Of a stretch of 10,970 nt of DNA, positions 1-6,496 are shown one piece after another. The position numbers and the translations under genes are program-made. Each line of letters starts with the position of its first letter. Position 1 is the stretch's first letter. Under the pieces are notes generated by a model. It saw only the letters and a list, made by a program, of their open reading frames with translations, was not told the origin of the DNA and did no database searches. This stretch comes from an uncultured Erysipelotrichaceae bacterium (lineage in GTDB: Bacteria; Bacillota_I; Bacilli_A; RFN20; CAG-826). The stretch is taken from positions 1-10,970 of the forward strand of contig CADBDO010000021.1 in NCBI GenBank assembly GCA_902793515.1. Direction: 5' to 3'.

Positions 1-1485
1 AAATTGGCGAAGGTCTGGTTGATGATGTTGACCGTGTTCTGGCAATCCTGTTGGATTTGCTCGGCGTTTTGGTCGTTGGAATAAGTCTTGAGGAGATCAA
101 GGCTTGGGAAGGTGTAATCAGGGAGAGGTGTCGCTTTTTCGGCGTGAAGCTCACGGAGTTTCCTCTCGAATGGGGTGAGCTGCGGCTCTGGGTCAGGGGT
201 TGGCTCAGGCTCTGGTTCTCTCACCGGGGTGATGGCTGGGGCAGGCATAGGCTCTGGCTCTGGCTCAACATAATAAGGAGGGATATCCTCGTTTGCAGGA
301 GCTTCTTCTTCAACCGTGCCATACATGATTGGCTCTGGCTCATAGGAGTCACTAGTTACCTCTGACTCTTCCGGAGCTTCGTAGGCTGGAATTTCTTCTT
401 CGACTGGAACAGGTTCTTCGAAAACCGGGGCTGGTTCAGGGATGATTGCCTCATCGTAGACTGGGGCAACCTCTTCCTCCAAAGGCTCTTTCACCTCATT
501 AGGAACGGCAAAAGAGACAGGTTTTGCTGGCTCTTTTTTCGGTTCTGGGGTTATTGCGGCCGGTTTTGGCTTGGCGGTTTCAGGGACGTTTGAGTCAAAT
601 GAGAAAACGGCAGTCCTTAGACCGCTTCTGGACATGTTGTTTGGCGAGAAGGAATTTGGCCTTTCGTAGGTCGTCTCCACTTCTTGCGCGCTTGGGTATT
701 GGCTAGCTGGGCGGCTATGGTAATCGGCCGCTCTCGATGGGAGAGGCGCGCTAGGAGCTGGGGTTGGTTCTTTCTTCTCTTCCGTGAAAACTGGTTTCTG
801 TTCTGGGGTGAAGGTCAACTGCGGAGCGCCAAATGGGGAAGCGTTTGAGTTCTCGCCGCCAAATGGTCCTTCGTTAGACGCCATGCTGGCTTTCTCTTCT
901 TCGAAGCGGGCAAGAGCCTCGGCCCTTTGCCTTTCGATTTCTTTCTGGCTCTTTCTCTTTGCTTTGGCCTGGCCGATCTTTCTGGAGATGATGCCAATCA
1001 AGACAAAGAGAGGTCTCCAGAACATGACGATGGCGCCGCCGCAAAGGAAGAGGACGGCAAGAAGGAGCGGCATAAAATCGAGGCCGCCTTTGAAGGTGTT
1101 CGTGATGCTTCCGAAAAGAACGCCGCTAGCAAGTCTAGCGTCGCCAATGAGGATGGCGTCTTGGTTGTTCCAGACCTCCTCGAAGATAGGATTCAGATCA
1201 TCAAGCGCTCCGGTGCCGGCGGCGATGAAGCCCATAAGGAATCCAAAGCCGATCCAGAAAAGTAAGGCGCCAAGATAGAAATTCCATGGCAAGGGTAACT
1301 CCAACGGCTGCAAATAGAACAAGCGAATAGTAATAGAAAGCGTAGCCGAAAAGATAAACCATCCCAAATGTGATTGGGAAGAGCTTCGTGAAAGGCGCCA
1401 AAAAGAAAATGACGCTAAGAAGGAAAACCATCACTCCGATGGCTTGGAGAATATTCTTTTTGGTGAAGCTGTGTTTTTCTTTCAT
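1..1485 (-). pseudogene. ftsK: FtsK/SpoIIIE-type DNA translocase, N-terminal half, frameshifted, 3' part outside window
   Basis: Membrane-anchored DNA pump of division and chromosome segregation; about 495 residues of its N-terminal part are visible. The 5' piece (1485 down to about 1290) starts MKEKHSFTKKN and gives two membrane segments. One frame over, the reading continues without a stop to base 1: two more membrane segments (starting NFYLGALLFW and FMPLLLAVLF), a basic stretch (RKIGQAKAKRKSQK), a long Pro/Glu-rich linker with PEPEP runs (roughly 900 to 160), then LPDYTFPSLDLLKTYS near 80-130, the hallmark entry to the FtsK alpha domain. The ATPase motor and gamma domain lie beyond the window. 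Four N-terminal helices plus an acidic linker is the usual FtsK plan. Unrepaired, the 5' frame ends at TGA 1201-1203, and the other frame has a possible internal ATG at 1235. The start lies 6 nt after the RNase J stop and has no good Shine-Dalgarno, so translation is probably coupled. Family is firm; whether the break is biological or an assembly error is unknown. Confidence 0.85.
1284..1300 (-). other. Frameshift site in ftsK
   Basis: On the minus strand the upstream frame reads V-T-L-A-M-E and the downstream frame reads L-P-W-N-F-Y-L-G. Dropping the single G after the CTT codon (base 1290, complement C) joins them as VTLPWNFYLG, a smooth membrane-loop-membrane sequence. No slippery heptamer or obvious stimulatory structure is present, so programmed frameshifting is unlikely. 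The exact base cannot be fixed; anywhere in about 1284-1310 is possible. Confidence 0.75.
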
Positions 1486-1491
1486 GAAGGG

Positions 1492-3165
1492 TTATATTTC
1501 GACGATTACTGGGATTAAGAGAGGCTCTTTGCCTGTCATTCTCCTAATGGCACGGGAACAACGTTCGTGGCAGCCTTCTTTGATGGTTTCCAAGGTGTCG
1601 TTGTTGTTAAGGCCTTCATCTAAGCAGGCCATGAAGATCTTGGTGACGTCGCGGAGAAGGACTTCGCCATCGCGAGCGAAGACGATACCACGCGCCTGAA
1701 CGTCAGGTCCTGCCACCACTTTGCGGGTTTCTTTGGAAACGCTGACGGAAATGATGACGACACCCTGAGAGAGTTTCTCACGGTCTTCGATGACGGCGCG
1801 GCTGACGTCGCCAACGCCAATGCCATCGATCATGATGTCGCCATGTGGGATATTCTCCTGGAGAATGTGTCCGCCGGTCTCATCAAAGAGGAGGGACATC
1901 CCATTCTCGAGAAGGAAGATGTTCGAATGGTTGAGGCCGATTCCGGTGTTCACAGCGACCTTCGCGTTGTTGAGAAGGTCTTTGAAGAAGCCTTTGACCG
2001 GGACGTAATACTTCGGACGGAAGAGGGAAATCATCATCTTGAGGTCTTCCTCGGAAGCGTGCATCTTGCGGAATTCCTTTTTGGTGATGTTAAAGACCTG
2101 GCAGCCAGAGCGATAGAGCTCATCGAGGGCATCGGTCGCCTCAAGCTCTTCGTTGTCGTCGGCCGGGACGGCGTTGATGAAGAGATCGCTTTCCTTGAGG
2201 TGGATAGGTCTTCCGCCTTCGGTCTGACCGGCGGCTAAAAGCGCGATCTTATGGTATATTTTCGGATGGTATCCGAGCATTAAGACAATGATGTCTTGGT
2301 CACGATAACGGTTGATATCGTCAACTGAGCCATAGTTTTCCCTTGGGATCAAAAGCTGGCCGCATTCCTGCATGGCCTTGATGGTCTCGGTCGTATCGTC
2401 ATCGTAAGGGATGATCTTCTTTTTGGTCTGAATGGCGAGGCTGATGACTTCGTCAATGTTATAGAAGTTAAGGGAATAGAGGGCGATGAAGACGCGGCCT
2501 GCCGCATTTTCGACGTTCCTCTCGATGATTGGTTTGAGTTTGTATTTCGGGGCGGTATATCCTGTTCTTTCGGCGTAGATCGATGGGGTGAGAAGCGCTA
2601 AAGTAGGATTCTTCTCCGCGATCGCTGAAAGCGAAGCCATATCGCCTAAGTAGTTTTGGGTGGCATTATTCTCAACGACATAGTCGCTCGTGAAGACGAT
2701 GTTGCCATAGCTTGTGTTGATGGCGATGCCGCTAGAAAGAGCGATGTTATGGGAGGTCTGAAAGAAGGAGATTTCTCTTCCGGCGACCTTGAAGGTTGAG
2801 CTTGGGTTGACCTCATGGAATTCGAACTGGGTGTCGCTGACGCCAACGTGCCTAAGGAAGTTACGCATCATGGCGAGAGTGACCTTTGAGCCGAAGACTG
2901 GGGCTGGCGCATCTTTGTAGAGATAAGCAAGGCCGCCGATCTCGTCATCGTGTCCATGAGGGAGGAAATAGGCTTTGACCCTTTCCTTGTTTTCGATGAG
3001 ATAGGAGAAATTAGGGATGATATAGTCGACGCCTGGCGTGGTTCTGTCTGGGAAGCGAAGTCCGCTTCCAATAACAAAAATGTCACCATTGATGTCGATG
3101 GTGTAACAAGATTTGCCTCTTTCATCGAGGCCGCCTAAAGCGACAATTCTGATTCTATCATTCAT
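1492..3165 (-). CDS. rnjB: RNase J2-like beta-CASP metallo-beta-lactamase protein with degenerate active site
   Basis: Homolog of ribonuclease J, the 5' exo/endonuclease of Bacillota RNA decay, 557 aa (normal length). Residues 1-200 and about 355-435 form the metallo-beta-lactamase core, 200-355 the beta-CASP insert, 440-557 the C-terminal domain ending RRMTGKEPLLIPVIVEI. The HxHxDH motif reads H70-G-H72-D-D74-E75, so its last His is Glu. H139 (TSHN) and D161 (TSD) remain, but the later metal-binding His is K391 (PVKG). The beta-CASP signatures SDSTN, GRSM and TGSQGE appear as TPSIY, DDDT and MLGYHP. Hence metal site 1 may survive while site 2 and catalysis look compromised. Bacillus RNase J2 is also weakly active with altered ligands, and rnjB lies near spoIIIE there, as this gene precedes ftsK; the rnjB label is an inference. 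The start at 3165 is chosen over a longer in-frame option (3222) because AGGAGA (3176-3181) sits 10 nt upstream and homology begins at IRIVALGG. It probably works as a scaffold or partner of an active RNase J encoded elsewhere. Confidence 0.88.
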   Translation of the reverse strand: MNDRIRIVALGGLDERGKSCYTIDINGDIFVIGSGLRFPDRTTPGVDYIIPNFSYLIENKERVKAYFLPHGHDDEIGGLAYLYKDAPAPVFGSKVTLAMMRNFLRHVGVSDTQFEFHEVNPSSTFKVAGREISFFQTSHNIALSSGIAINTSYGNIVFTSDYVVENNATQNYLGDMASLSAIAEKNPTLALLTPSIYAERTGYTAPKYKLKPIIERNVENAAGRVFIALYSLNFYNIDEVISLAIQTKKKIIPYDDDTTETIKAMQECGQLLIPRENYGSVDDINRYRDQDIIVLMLGYHPKIYHKIALLAAGQTEGGRPIHLKESDLFINAVPADDNEELEATDALDELYRSGCQVFNITKKEFRKMHASEEDLKMMISLFRPKYYVPVKGFFKDLLNNAKVAVNTGIGLNHSNIFLLENGMSLLFDETGGHILQENIPHGDIMIDGIGVGDVSRAVIEDREKLSQGVVIISVSVSKETRKVVAGPDVQARGIVFARDGEVLLRDVTKIFMACLDEGLNNNDTLETIKEGCHERCSRAIRRMTGKEPLLIPVIVEI

Positions 3166-3175
3166 GCTCGAAAAA

Positions 3176-3193
3176 TCTCCTACGCATATTATA
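3176..3193 (-). promoter_or_regulatory. Promoter -10 box and Shine-Dalgarno of the RNase J gene
   Basis: The minus strand carries a perfect TATAAT (3188-3193) followed at once by AGGAGAT (3175-3181). No convincing -35 hexamer lies at 16-18 nt. Transcription would start near 3181, leaving a leader of only about 16 nt with the ribosome site at its very 5' end. The element lies downstream of the terminator at 3236-3267, which supports a separate rnj-ftsK transcription unit. Confidence 0.5.
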
Positions 3194-3235
3194 CCCAAGC
3201 GCGCACAAAGTGGCACAGGCAATTTAGCGAAAATG

Positions 3236-3267
3236 TATTAAGAAAAGGCGCTATTACTGAGCGCCTT
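3236..3267 (-). terminator. Intrinsic terminator of the glp-like operon
   Basis: On the minus strand, AAGGCGCT and AGCGCCTT form a perfect 8-bp stem (3245-3252 with 3260-3267) around a 7-nt loop, followed by TTTTCTTAAT. It begins 14 nt past the DUF1667 stop codon. The T-tract is interrupted, so termination may be incomplete and some transcripts could read into the RNase J gene. Confidence 0.75.
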
Positions 3268-3281
3268 AACTAGATATGTCC

Positions 3282-3635
3282 TTAAATCTTCTCCATGTTG
3301 CGGCAAGCGATGACGTCAACGCCGGTGCCCGCAACGTCTTTGATGATGACGTCGCCAATGTGGACAGGAGCCTTGATTTCGACCTTGTTGATTGACGACA
3401 TAATCTCGAAGATTTTGCCTTTCGGAATCGGGTCCTTTGTCTTGACTGGGCAAAGAGGCAATTCAGCGTTATCGATACGCACGGTCGAGGTCACGACACG
3501 GGTTGGGTTCGTGACTTCCTGTTTGCCATATACCGCGCCTCTAGGACAGAAGTTCCCGGTGACGTTAAGATCTTTGTCGACATGGAGATGGCAACCACGT
3601 GGACAGACGATGCAAATCAAATCTCTCTCTTCCAT
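3282..3635 (-). CDS. DUF1667 family cysteine-rich small protein
   Basis: Small protein (117 aa) of the DUF1667 family, typically found as the third member of a GlpA-like operon; molecular role unproven. It begins MEERDLICIVCPRGCHLHVD, giving a C-x2-C-x3-C cluster at residues 8, 11 and 15, with further cysteines in FCPRGAVYG and LPLCPVKT that fit a metal or Fe-S site. A basic-hydrophobic C-terminal half (IGDVIIKDVAGTGVDVIACRNMEKI) follows. The start at 3635 is chosen because AGGAG lies just upstream and family similarity begins there; an upstream in-frame ATG (3683) would overlap the previous gene. It starts 1 nt after the stop of the FAD/NAD(P) oxidoreductase, so the genes are translationally linked. 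By analogy to the three-subunit GlpABC enzyme it may be an electron-transfer or assembly subunit; this is inference. Confidence 0.88.
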   Translation of the reverse strand: MEERDLICIVCPRGCHLHVDKDLNVTGNFCPRGAVYGKQEVTNPTRVVTSTVRIDNAELPLCPVKTKDPIPKGKIFEIMSSINKVEIKAPVHIGDVIIKDVAGTGVDVIACRNMEKI

Positions 3636-3636
3636 A

Positions 3637-4896
3637 TTACATCTCCTTTGCCACCATCTTAATGGTGATTGGTGAGCTCTCATCCGCGAGCTGCTTCCTT
3701 GGTAGTTTTTGGATTTCCATTTCGCTAGGAATTATCGCAGTTTTGAGAACTTTCTTGATGACGTTCCCATTTTGTTCGTATTGGATGTAAACGTTCTTCG
3801 ATGGCTTACGGACGCGGAACTTGAAAGTGATGTTTTCAAGGCTCTCGTCGATCGCGACTTTTCCAGGGACGACGTAGCCGATTCCATCCCCGGCGATGAC
3901 CTCGATTTCTGAGGTGGCTTTCTTCTCTTCGCCCTTGAGGTAGATGGCCGCATTCTTGCCGGCTTCCCTGGCCTCTTCGACGACGTTGTCGACAAGGTCA
4001 TGGACATGGAGAACGTTGCCGCAGGAGAAGATGCCTGGGACACAGGTTTCGAGTTTATCATTGACTAAAGAACCACGGCTTCTGGAAGTTGGGATTCCAA
4101 GGTGATTCAGGAGGTCGTTATTTGGGAGGAGTCCGATGGAGAGGATGAGGGTATCGACCTCGAATTCCTTCTCGGTTCCTGGGATTGGCTGCATTTTGTC
4201 ATCGACTTTGGAAAGGACGATTTTCTCAAGTCTTCCTTTGCCGATTACTTTGCTCACGGTGTGGCTGAGGTAAAGCGGGATGCCATAGTCCTCTAAGCAC
4301 TGGACCATGTTTCTGTTAAGGCCGTTTGACCAAGCGCAGATTTCGGCGACGCCAAGGACTTTGGCGCCTTCGAGGGTGAGACGTCTAGCCATGATGAGGC
4401 CGATATCGCCTGAGCCAAGGATGAAGACCTTTTTGCCGGTCATGTAGCCGTATTCGTTAAGGAAAAGCTGAGCCTGACCTGCGGTCAAGACGCCGGCTGG
4501 ACGGTCGCCAGGAATGCCGATGGCCCCTGCGTTTCTTTCATAACAGCCCGCGGCCATGACGATGGCTTTGGCCTGAACCATGACAACACCGTCTTCCTTG
4601 GAGGTATAGGTGATGACTTTGTCTTTGCTGATATCAGTGACGAAGGAATGGAGTTTGAATTCGATTCCTTTCTCTTTGATCTGTTCGATGAAACGGGAAG
4701 CGAATTCTGGGCCGGTGAGCTCTTCTTTGAACTCGGTGAGGCCGAATCCGTTATGGATGCACTGGTTAAGGATGCCGCCAAGGAATTCGCCTTTTTCGAG
4801 GATGAGGATGTCTTTGATGCCTTCGTTATAGGCGCCGATCGCTGCGGCCATGCCTGCGGAACCACCGCCGATGATGACTAAATCTCTGTACTCCAT
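3637..4896 (-). CDS. FAD/NAD(P)-dependent oxidoreductase, middle gene of the glp-like trio
   Basis: Flavoprotein of 419 aa with the two-dinucleotide-fold plan of the pyridine nucleotide-disulfide oxidoreductase superfamily. The FAD-binding GGGSAG is at residues 10-15, the acidic ribose-binding E34 follows, the second GSGDIG (161-166) is the NAD(P) fold, and GIFSCGNVLHVHDLVD (288-303) is the C-terminal FAD-contacting signature of this subfamily. There is no redox-active CxxC as in thioredoxin reductase; GGILNQCIHNGFGL (40-53) is the conserved stretch in its place. A C-terminal beta-rich tail of about 90 residues is present. The start at 4896 has AGGAG 9 nt upstream and begins 1 nt after the GlpA-like stop. 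In clostridia and Thermotoga such proteins are encoded beside a GlpA-like dehydrogenase and DUF1667. The likely role is to pass electrons between glycerol-3-phosphate oxidation and NAD(P) or another carrier; substrate and acceptor are inferred. Confidence 0.9.
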   Translation of the reverse strand: MEYRDLVIIGGGSAGMAAAIGAYNEGIKDILILEKGEFLGGILNQCIHNGFGLTEFKEELTGPEFASRFIEQIKEKGIEFKLHSFVTDISKDKVITYTSKEDGVVMVQAKAIVMAAGCYERNAGAIGIPGDRPAGVLTAGQAQLFLNEYGYMTGKKVFILGSGDIGLIMARRLTLEGAKVLGVAEICAWSNGLNRNMVQCLEDYGIPLYLSHTVSKVIGKGRLEKIVLSKVDDKMQPIPGTEKEFEVDTLILSIGLLPNNDLLNHLGIPTSRSRGSLVNDKLETCVPGIFSCGNVLHVHDLVDNVVEEAREAGKNAAIYLKGEEKKATSEIEVIAGDGIGYVVPGKVAIDESLENITFKFRVRKPSKNVYIQYEQNGNVIKKVLKTAIIPSEMEIQKLPRKQLADESSPITIKMVAKEM

Positions 4897-4897
4897 C

Positions 4898-6352
4898 TTA
4901 TTTGGCTCCTTTCGTGGCTTCGCTAAGAACGATCTCGGAGTCCGCTTTGTCATAGAGGATCTCCATTGGGGTGACGCCATAGTGCTTGCTTAAGAGCCTG
5001 ATGACGTTAGGCTGGCAGAAACCGCCTTGGCATTTGCCAAAACCGGCGCGGGTTCTCTTCTTGAGGGCCTTGATGGTCATGCATGGAAGGGATCTATTGA
5101 GCGCGTCTTCGATTTCTCCCAAGGAGACTCTTTCGCAGTTGCAGACCATCTCGCCGAAGTCTGGGTTCTTCTTGATGAGAGCGTTTCTCTCTTCCAAAGA
5201 AAGGTTGAGTGGGCGGATATATGGTCTGATGGTTTTCTTGAAGTTTGGGTTCTTCTCTGGCTTAAGGATTGGGCAGACAAGCTCATTGGCGACATATTCG
5301 CCGATGGCTGGAGAAGAGACGAGGCCTGGGGATTCGATGCCAGCGACATTGATGAAATGAGGATGGTTCTTCGAAGGCTCGATGATGAAATCGTGGTTGC
5401 TCGGGGTTGAGCGGTTGCCGGCGTAGACCCTGATCTGCTCGCCAAACGGGATGCCTGGGACCATCGCGGTCGCCTGGGCTTTGACGTTAGCAAGAGTCAT
5501 TGAATCTGTGGAGACGTCAGAGATGTCATCGACTGGCTCACTTGATGGGCCAACGATGTAGTTTCCGCTCGTGGTTCTAGAGACAAGGATGCCTTTTCCT
5601 TTCTCGCTTGGGAGAGGGAAAACGACAGAGTTGACGAACTTTTTCCCTGGCAAATCCTTATCGAAATGGTTCAAAACGTAGTACTGACCCTTACGTGGGG
5701 TGATATGCCAAGTGATGTCATCCATCATCTTCGCGAACTTGTCGCTAGAGAGGCCTGCGGCATTGATGACGACCTTGGCTTCGTATTCGGCTTTGTCCGT
5801 TTTGACGATGAAATGATCGCCTTTGTCCTCAACATTCAGGACGGCTTCCATCAAATGGAGCTCGACACCGTTATCGAGAGCGTTTTCCATCGCGTGGCTG
5901 GTAAGGGTGAATGGATTGACGATTCCGCCGGTTGGGCAGAAAAGAGCGCCTTTGACGTCCTTGGTGATGTTTGGTTCTCTTTCGAGGACCTCTTCTTTTG
6001 AAAGGATATGGGCTTCAACGCCGTTAAGCTTAGCGCGTTCCGCTAAATCTTTGAGGGTTGGAAGCTGCTCCTCATATAAGGCTAAGGTCAAAGTGCCATT
6101 CATCTCGAATTCGACGTCGAGGTCTTTGCAAACCTCAGGCATCATCTTGTTTCCGAGAACGTTGAATTTGGCTTTGTTGGTGCCAGGAACAGGGTCATAG
6201 CCACTATGTGCTATGGCGCTATTGGCCATCGATGTCACATCGCCGACATCGGTTTCTTTTTCAATTACTAATGTGTGGAGCTTATAGGCGGAAAGGCTTC
6301 TGGCGATGAAGGAGCCGACCGCACCTGCCCCGATGATTATTACGTCGTGCAT
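4898..6352 (-). CDS. glpA: GlpA-like FAD-dependent oxidoreductase (probable glycerol-3-phosphate dehydrogenase) with BFD-type [2Fe-2S] domain
   Basis: Probably oxidises sn-glycerol-3-phosphate to dihydroxyacetone phosphate. The 484-aa protein has an N-terminal DAO fold: GAGAVG at residues 8-13, ribose-binding E31, and the SMANSAIAHSGYDP segment (41-54) typical of GlpA/GlpO and LhgO enzymes. It ends with a BFD-like [2Fe-2S] domain whose ligands fit C404-x-C406 and C441-x4-C446 (CNC...KCQGGFC). The fused cluster domain marks the anaerobic GlpA type rather than the oxygen-using GlpO. It is the first gene of the operon and carries no signal peptide, so it acts in the cytoplasm. The start at 6352 is fixed by the flavin fold beginning at residue 3; its ribosome site is poor and partly inside a hairpin (see 6353-6376). 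No glpK or glpF is in the window, so 2-hydroxyglutarate or another 2-hydroxyacid remains possible as substrate. Confidence 0.88.
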   Translation of the reverse strand: MHDVIIIGAGAVGSFIARSLSAYKLHTLVIEKETDVGDVTSMANSAIAHSGYDPVPGTNKAKFNVLGNKMMPEVCKDLDVEFEMNGTLTLALYEEQLPTLKDLAERAKLNGVEAHILSKEEVLEREPNITKDVKGALFCPTGGIVNPFTLTSHAMENALDNGVELHLMEAVLNVEDKGDHFIVKTDKAEYEAKVVINAAGLSSDKFAKMMDDITWHITPRKGQYYVLNHFDKDLPGKKFVNSVVFPLPSEKGKGILVSRTTSGNYIVGPSSEPVDDISDVSTDSMTLANVKAQATAMVPGIPFGEQIRVYAGNRSTPSNHDFIIEPSKNHPHFINVAGIESPGLVSSPAIGEYVANELVCPILKPEKNPNFKKTIRPYIRPLNLSLEERNALIKKNPDFGEMVCNCERVSLGEIEDALNRSLPCMTIKALKKRTRAGFGKCQGGFCQPNVIRLLSKHYGVTPMEILYDKADSEIVLSEATKGAK

Positions 6353-6376
6353 GGGACTTAGTATAATCCCCTTTCT
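6353..6376 (-). promoter_or_regulatory. Leader hairpin over the ribosome-binding region of the glpA-like gene
   Basis: The minus strand reads GAAAGG, then GGGATTATACTAAGTCCC, then ATG. GGGA/TCCC with TTA/TAA can pair around a 3-nt loop with one bulged G, ending right at the start codon. The purine-rich AAAGGGG is about 15 nt from the ATG when unfolded, too far for good initiation. The hairpin could either shorten that distance or hide part of the Shine-Dalgarno, so translation may be structure-dependent. Only the pairing is seen; the effect is inferred. Confidence 0.35.
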
Positions 6377-6398
6377 GGAATAATCTTAGCAGTAAATC

Positions 6399-6424
6399 CG
6401 AGGAAATTATACCGAATATCCTCG
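6399..6424. repeat. Inverted repeat flanking the -10 box, candidate operator
   Basis: CGAGGA (6399-6404) and TCCTCG (6419-6424) are perfect 6-bp inverted arms separated by 14 bp, so their centres are 20 bp (about two helical turns) apart. They bracket the -10 element of the glp-like promoter. Geometry fits a dimeric regulator site; no known operator consensus is recognised. Confidence 0.35.
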
Positions 6425-6433
6425 AAATGCTAA
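6406..6433 (-). promoter_or_regulatory. Promoter of the glp-like operon
   Basis: On the minus strand a perfect TATAAT (6406-6411) lies 16 nt downstream of TTAGCA (6428-6433), which matches 4 of 6 positions of TTGACA. The start would be near 6399, giving a leader of about 46 nt. The weak -35 suggests an activated or repressed promoter; an inverted repeat overlaps it (6399-6424). Confidence 0.55.
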
Positions 6434-6445
6434 CGCTCAAGTTTT

Positions 6446-6474
6446 ACTTGTGGTAACATTACCCCGTTCATAAT
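6446..6474 (+). promoter_or_regulatory. Weak candidate promoter region of pnp with GGTAA-CA-TTACC inverted repeat
   Basis: CATAAT (6469-6474) could be a -10 with an ill-defined -35 (TTGT around 6448). The spacer contains GGTAACATTACC (6452-6463), a 5-bp inverted repeat with a 2-bp centre. A purine-rich AAGGA (6480-6484) serves as ribosome site 12 nt before the pnp ATG. The promoter assignment is uncertain. Confidence 0.3.
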
Positions 6475-6496
6475 TTAGTAAGGAAAAAAGAAAAAC

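Noticed and set aside
247..268. GGCTCT direct repeats as a regulatory or mobile repeat
   Set aside because: They encode the PEPEP portion of the FtsK linker and need no other explanation.
1201..1203. TGA read as tryptophan instead of a frameshift
   Set aside because: The sequence just before this TGA is already in the wrong frame, visible tryptophans use TGG, and no gene needs TGA read-through.
51..1278. Several plus-strand open frames opposite ftsK
   Set aside because: Their products are Trp/Arg- or Ser/Lys-rich without known features, and the minus strand here encodes a clear FtsK N-terminal region.
1201..1485. A stand-alone 94-residue membrane protein
   Set aside because: Its last 25 or so residues are an out-of-frame reading of ftsK (Arg/His-rich tail), and the next frame continues the FtsK sequence.
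3166..3222. Longer N-terminus of the RNase J protein
   Set aside because: The extra 19 residues cover the AGGAG site and TATAAT box and match no family sequence.
4897..4980. Longer N-terminus of the FAD/NAD(P) oxidoreductase
   Set aside because: It would lie inside the GlpA-like coding sequence; ATG 4896 has a good Shine-Dalgarno and sits right before the FAD fold.
6362..6367. Plus-strand TATAAT as a pnp promoter
   Set aside because: No -35-like hexamer lies at the right distance, and the motif is explained by the leader hairpin on the other strand.
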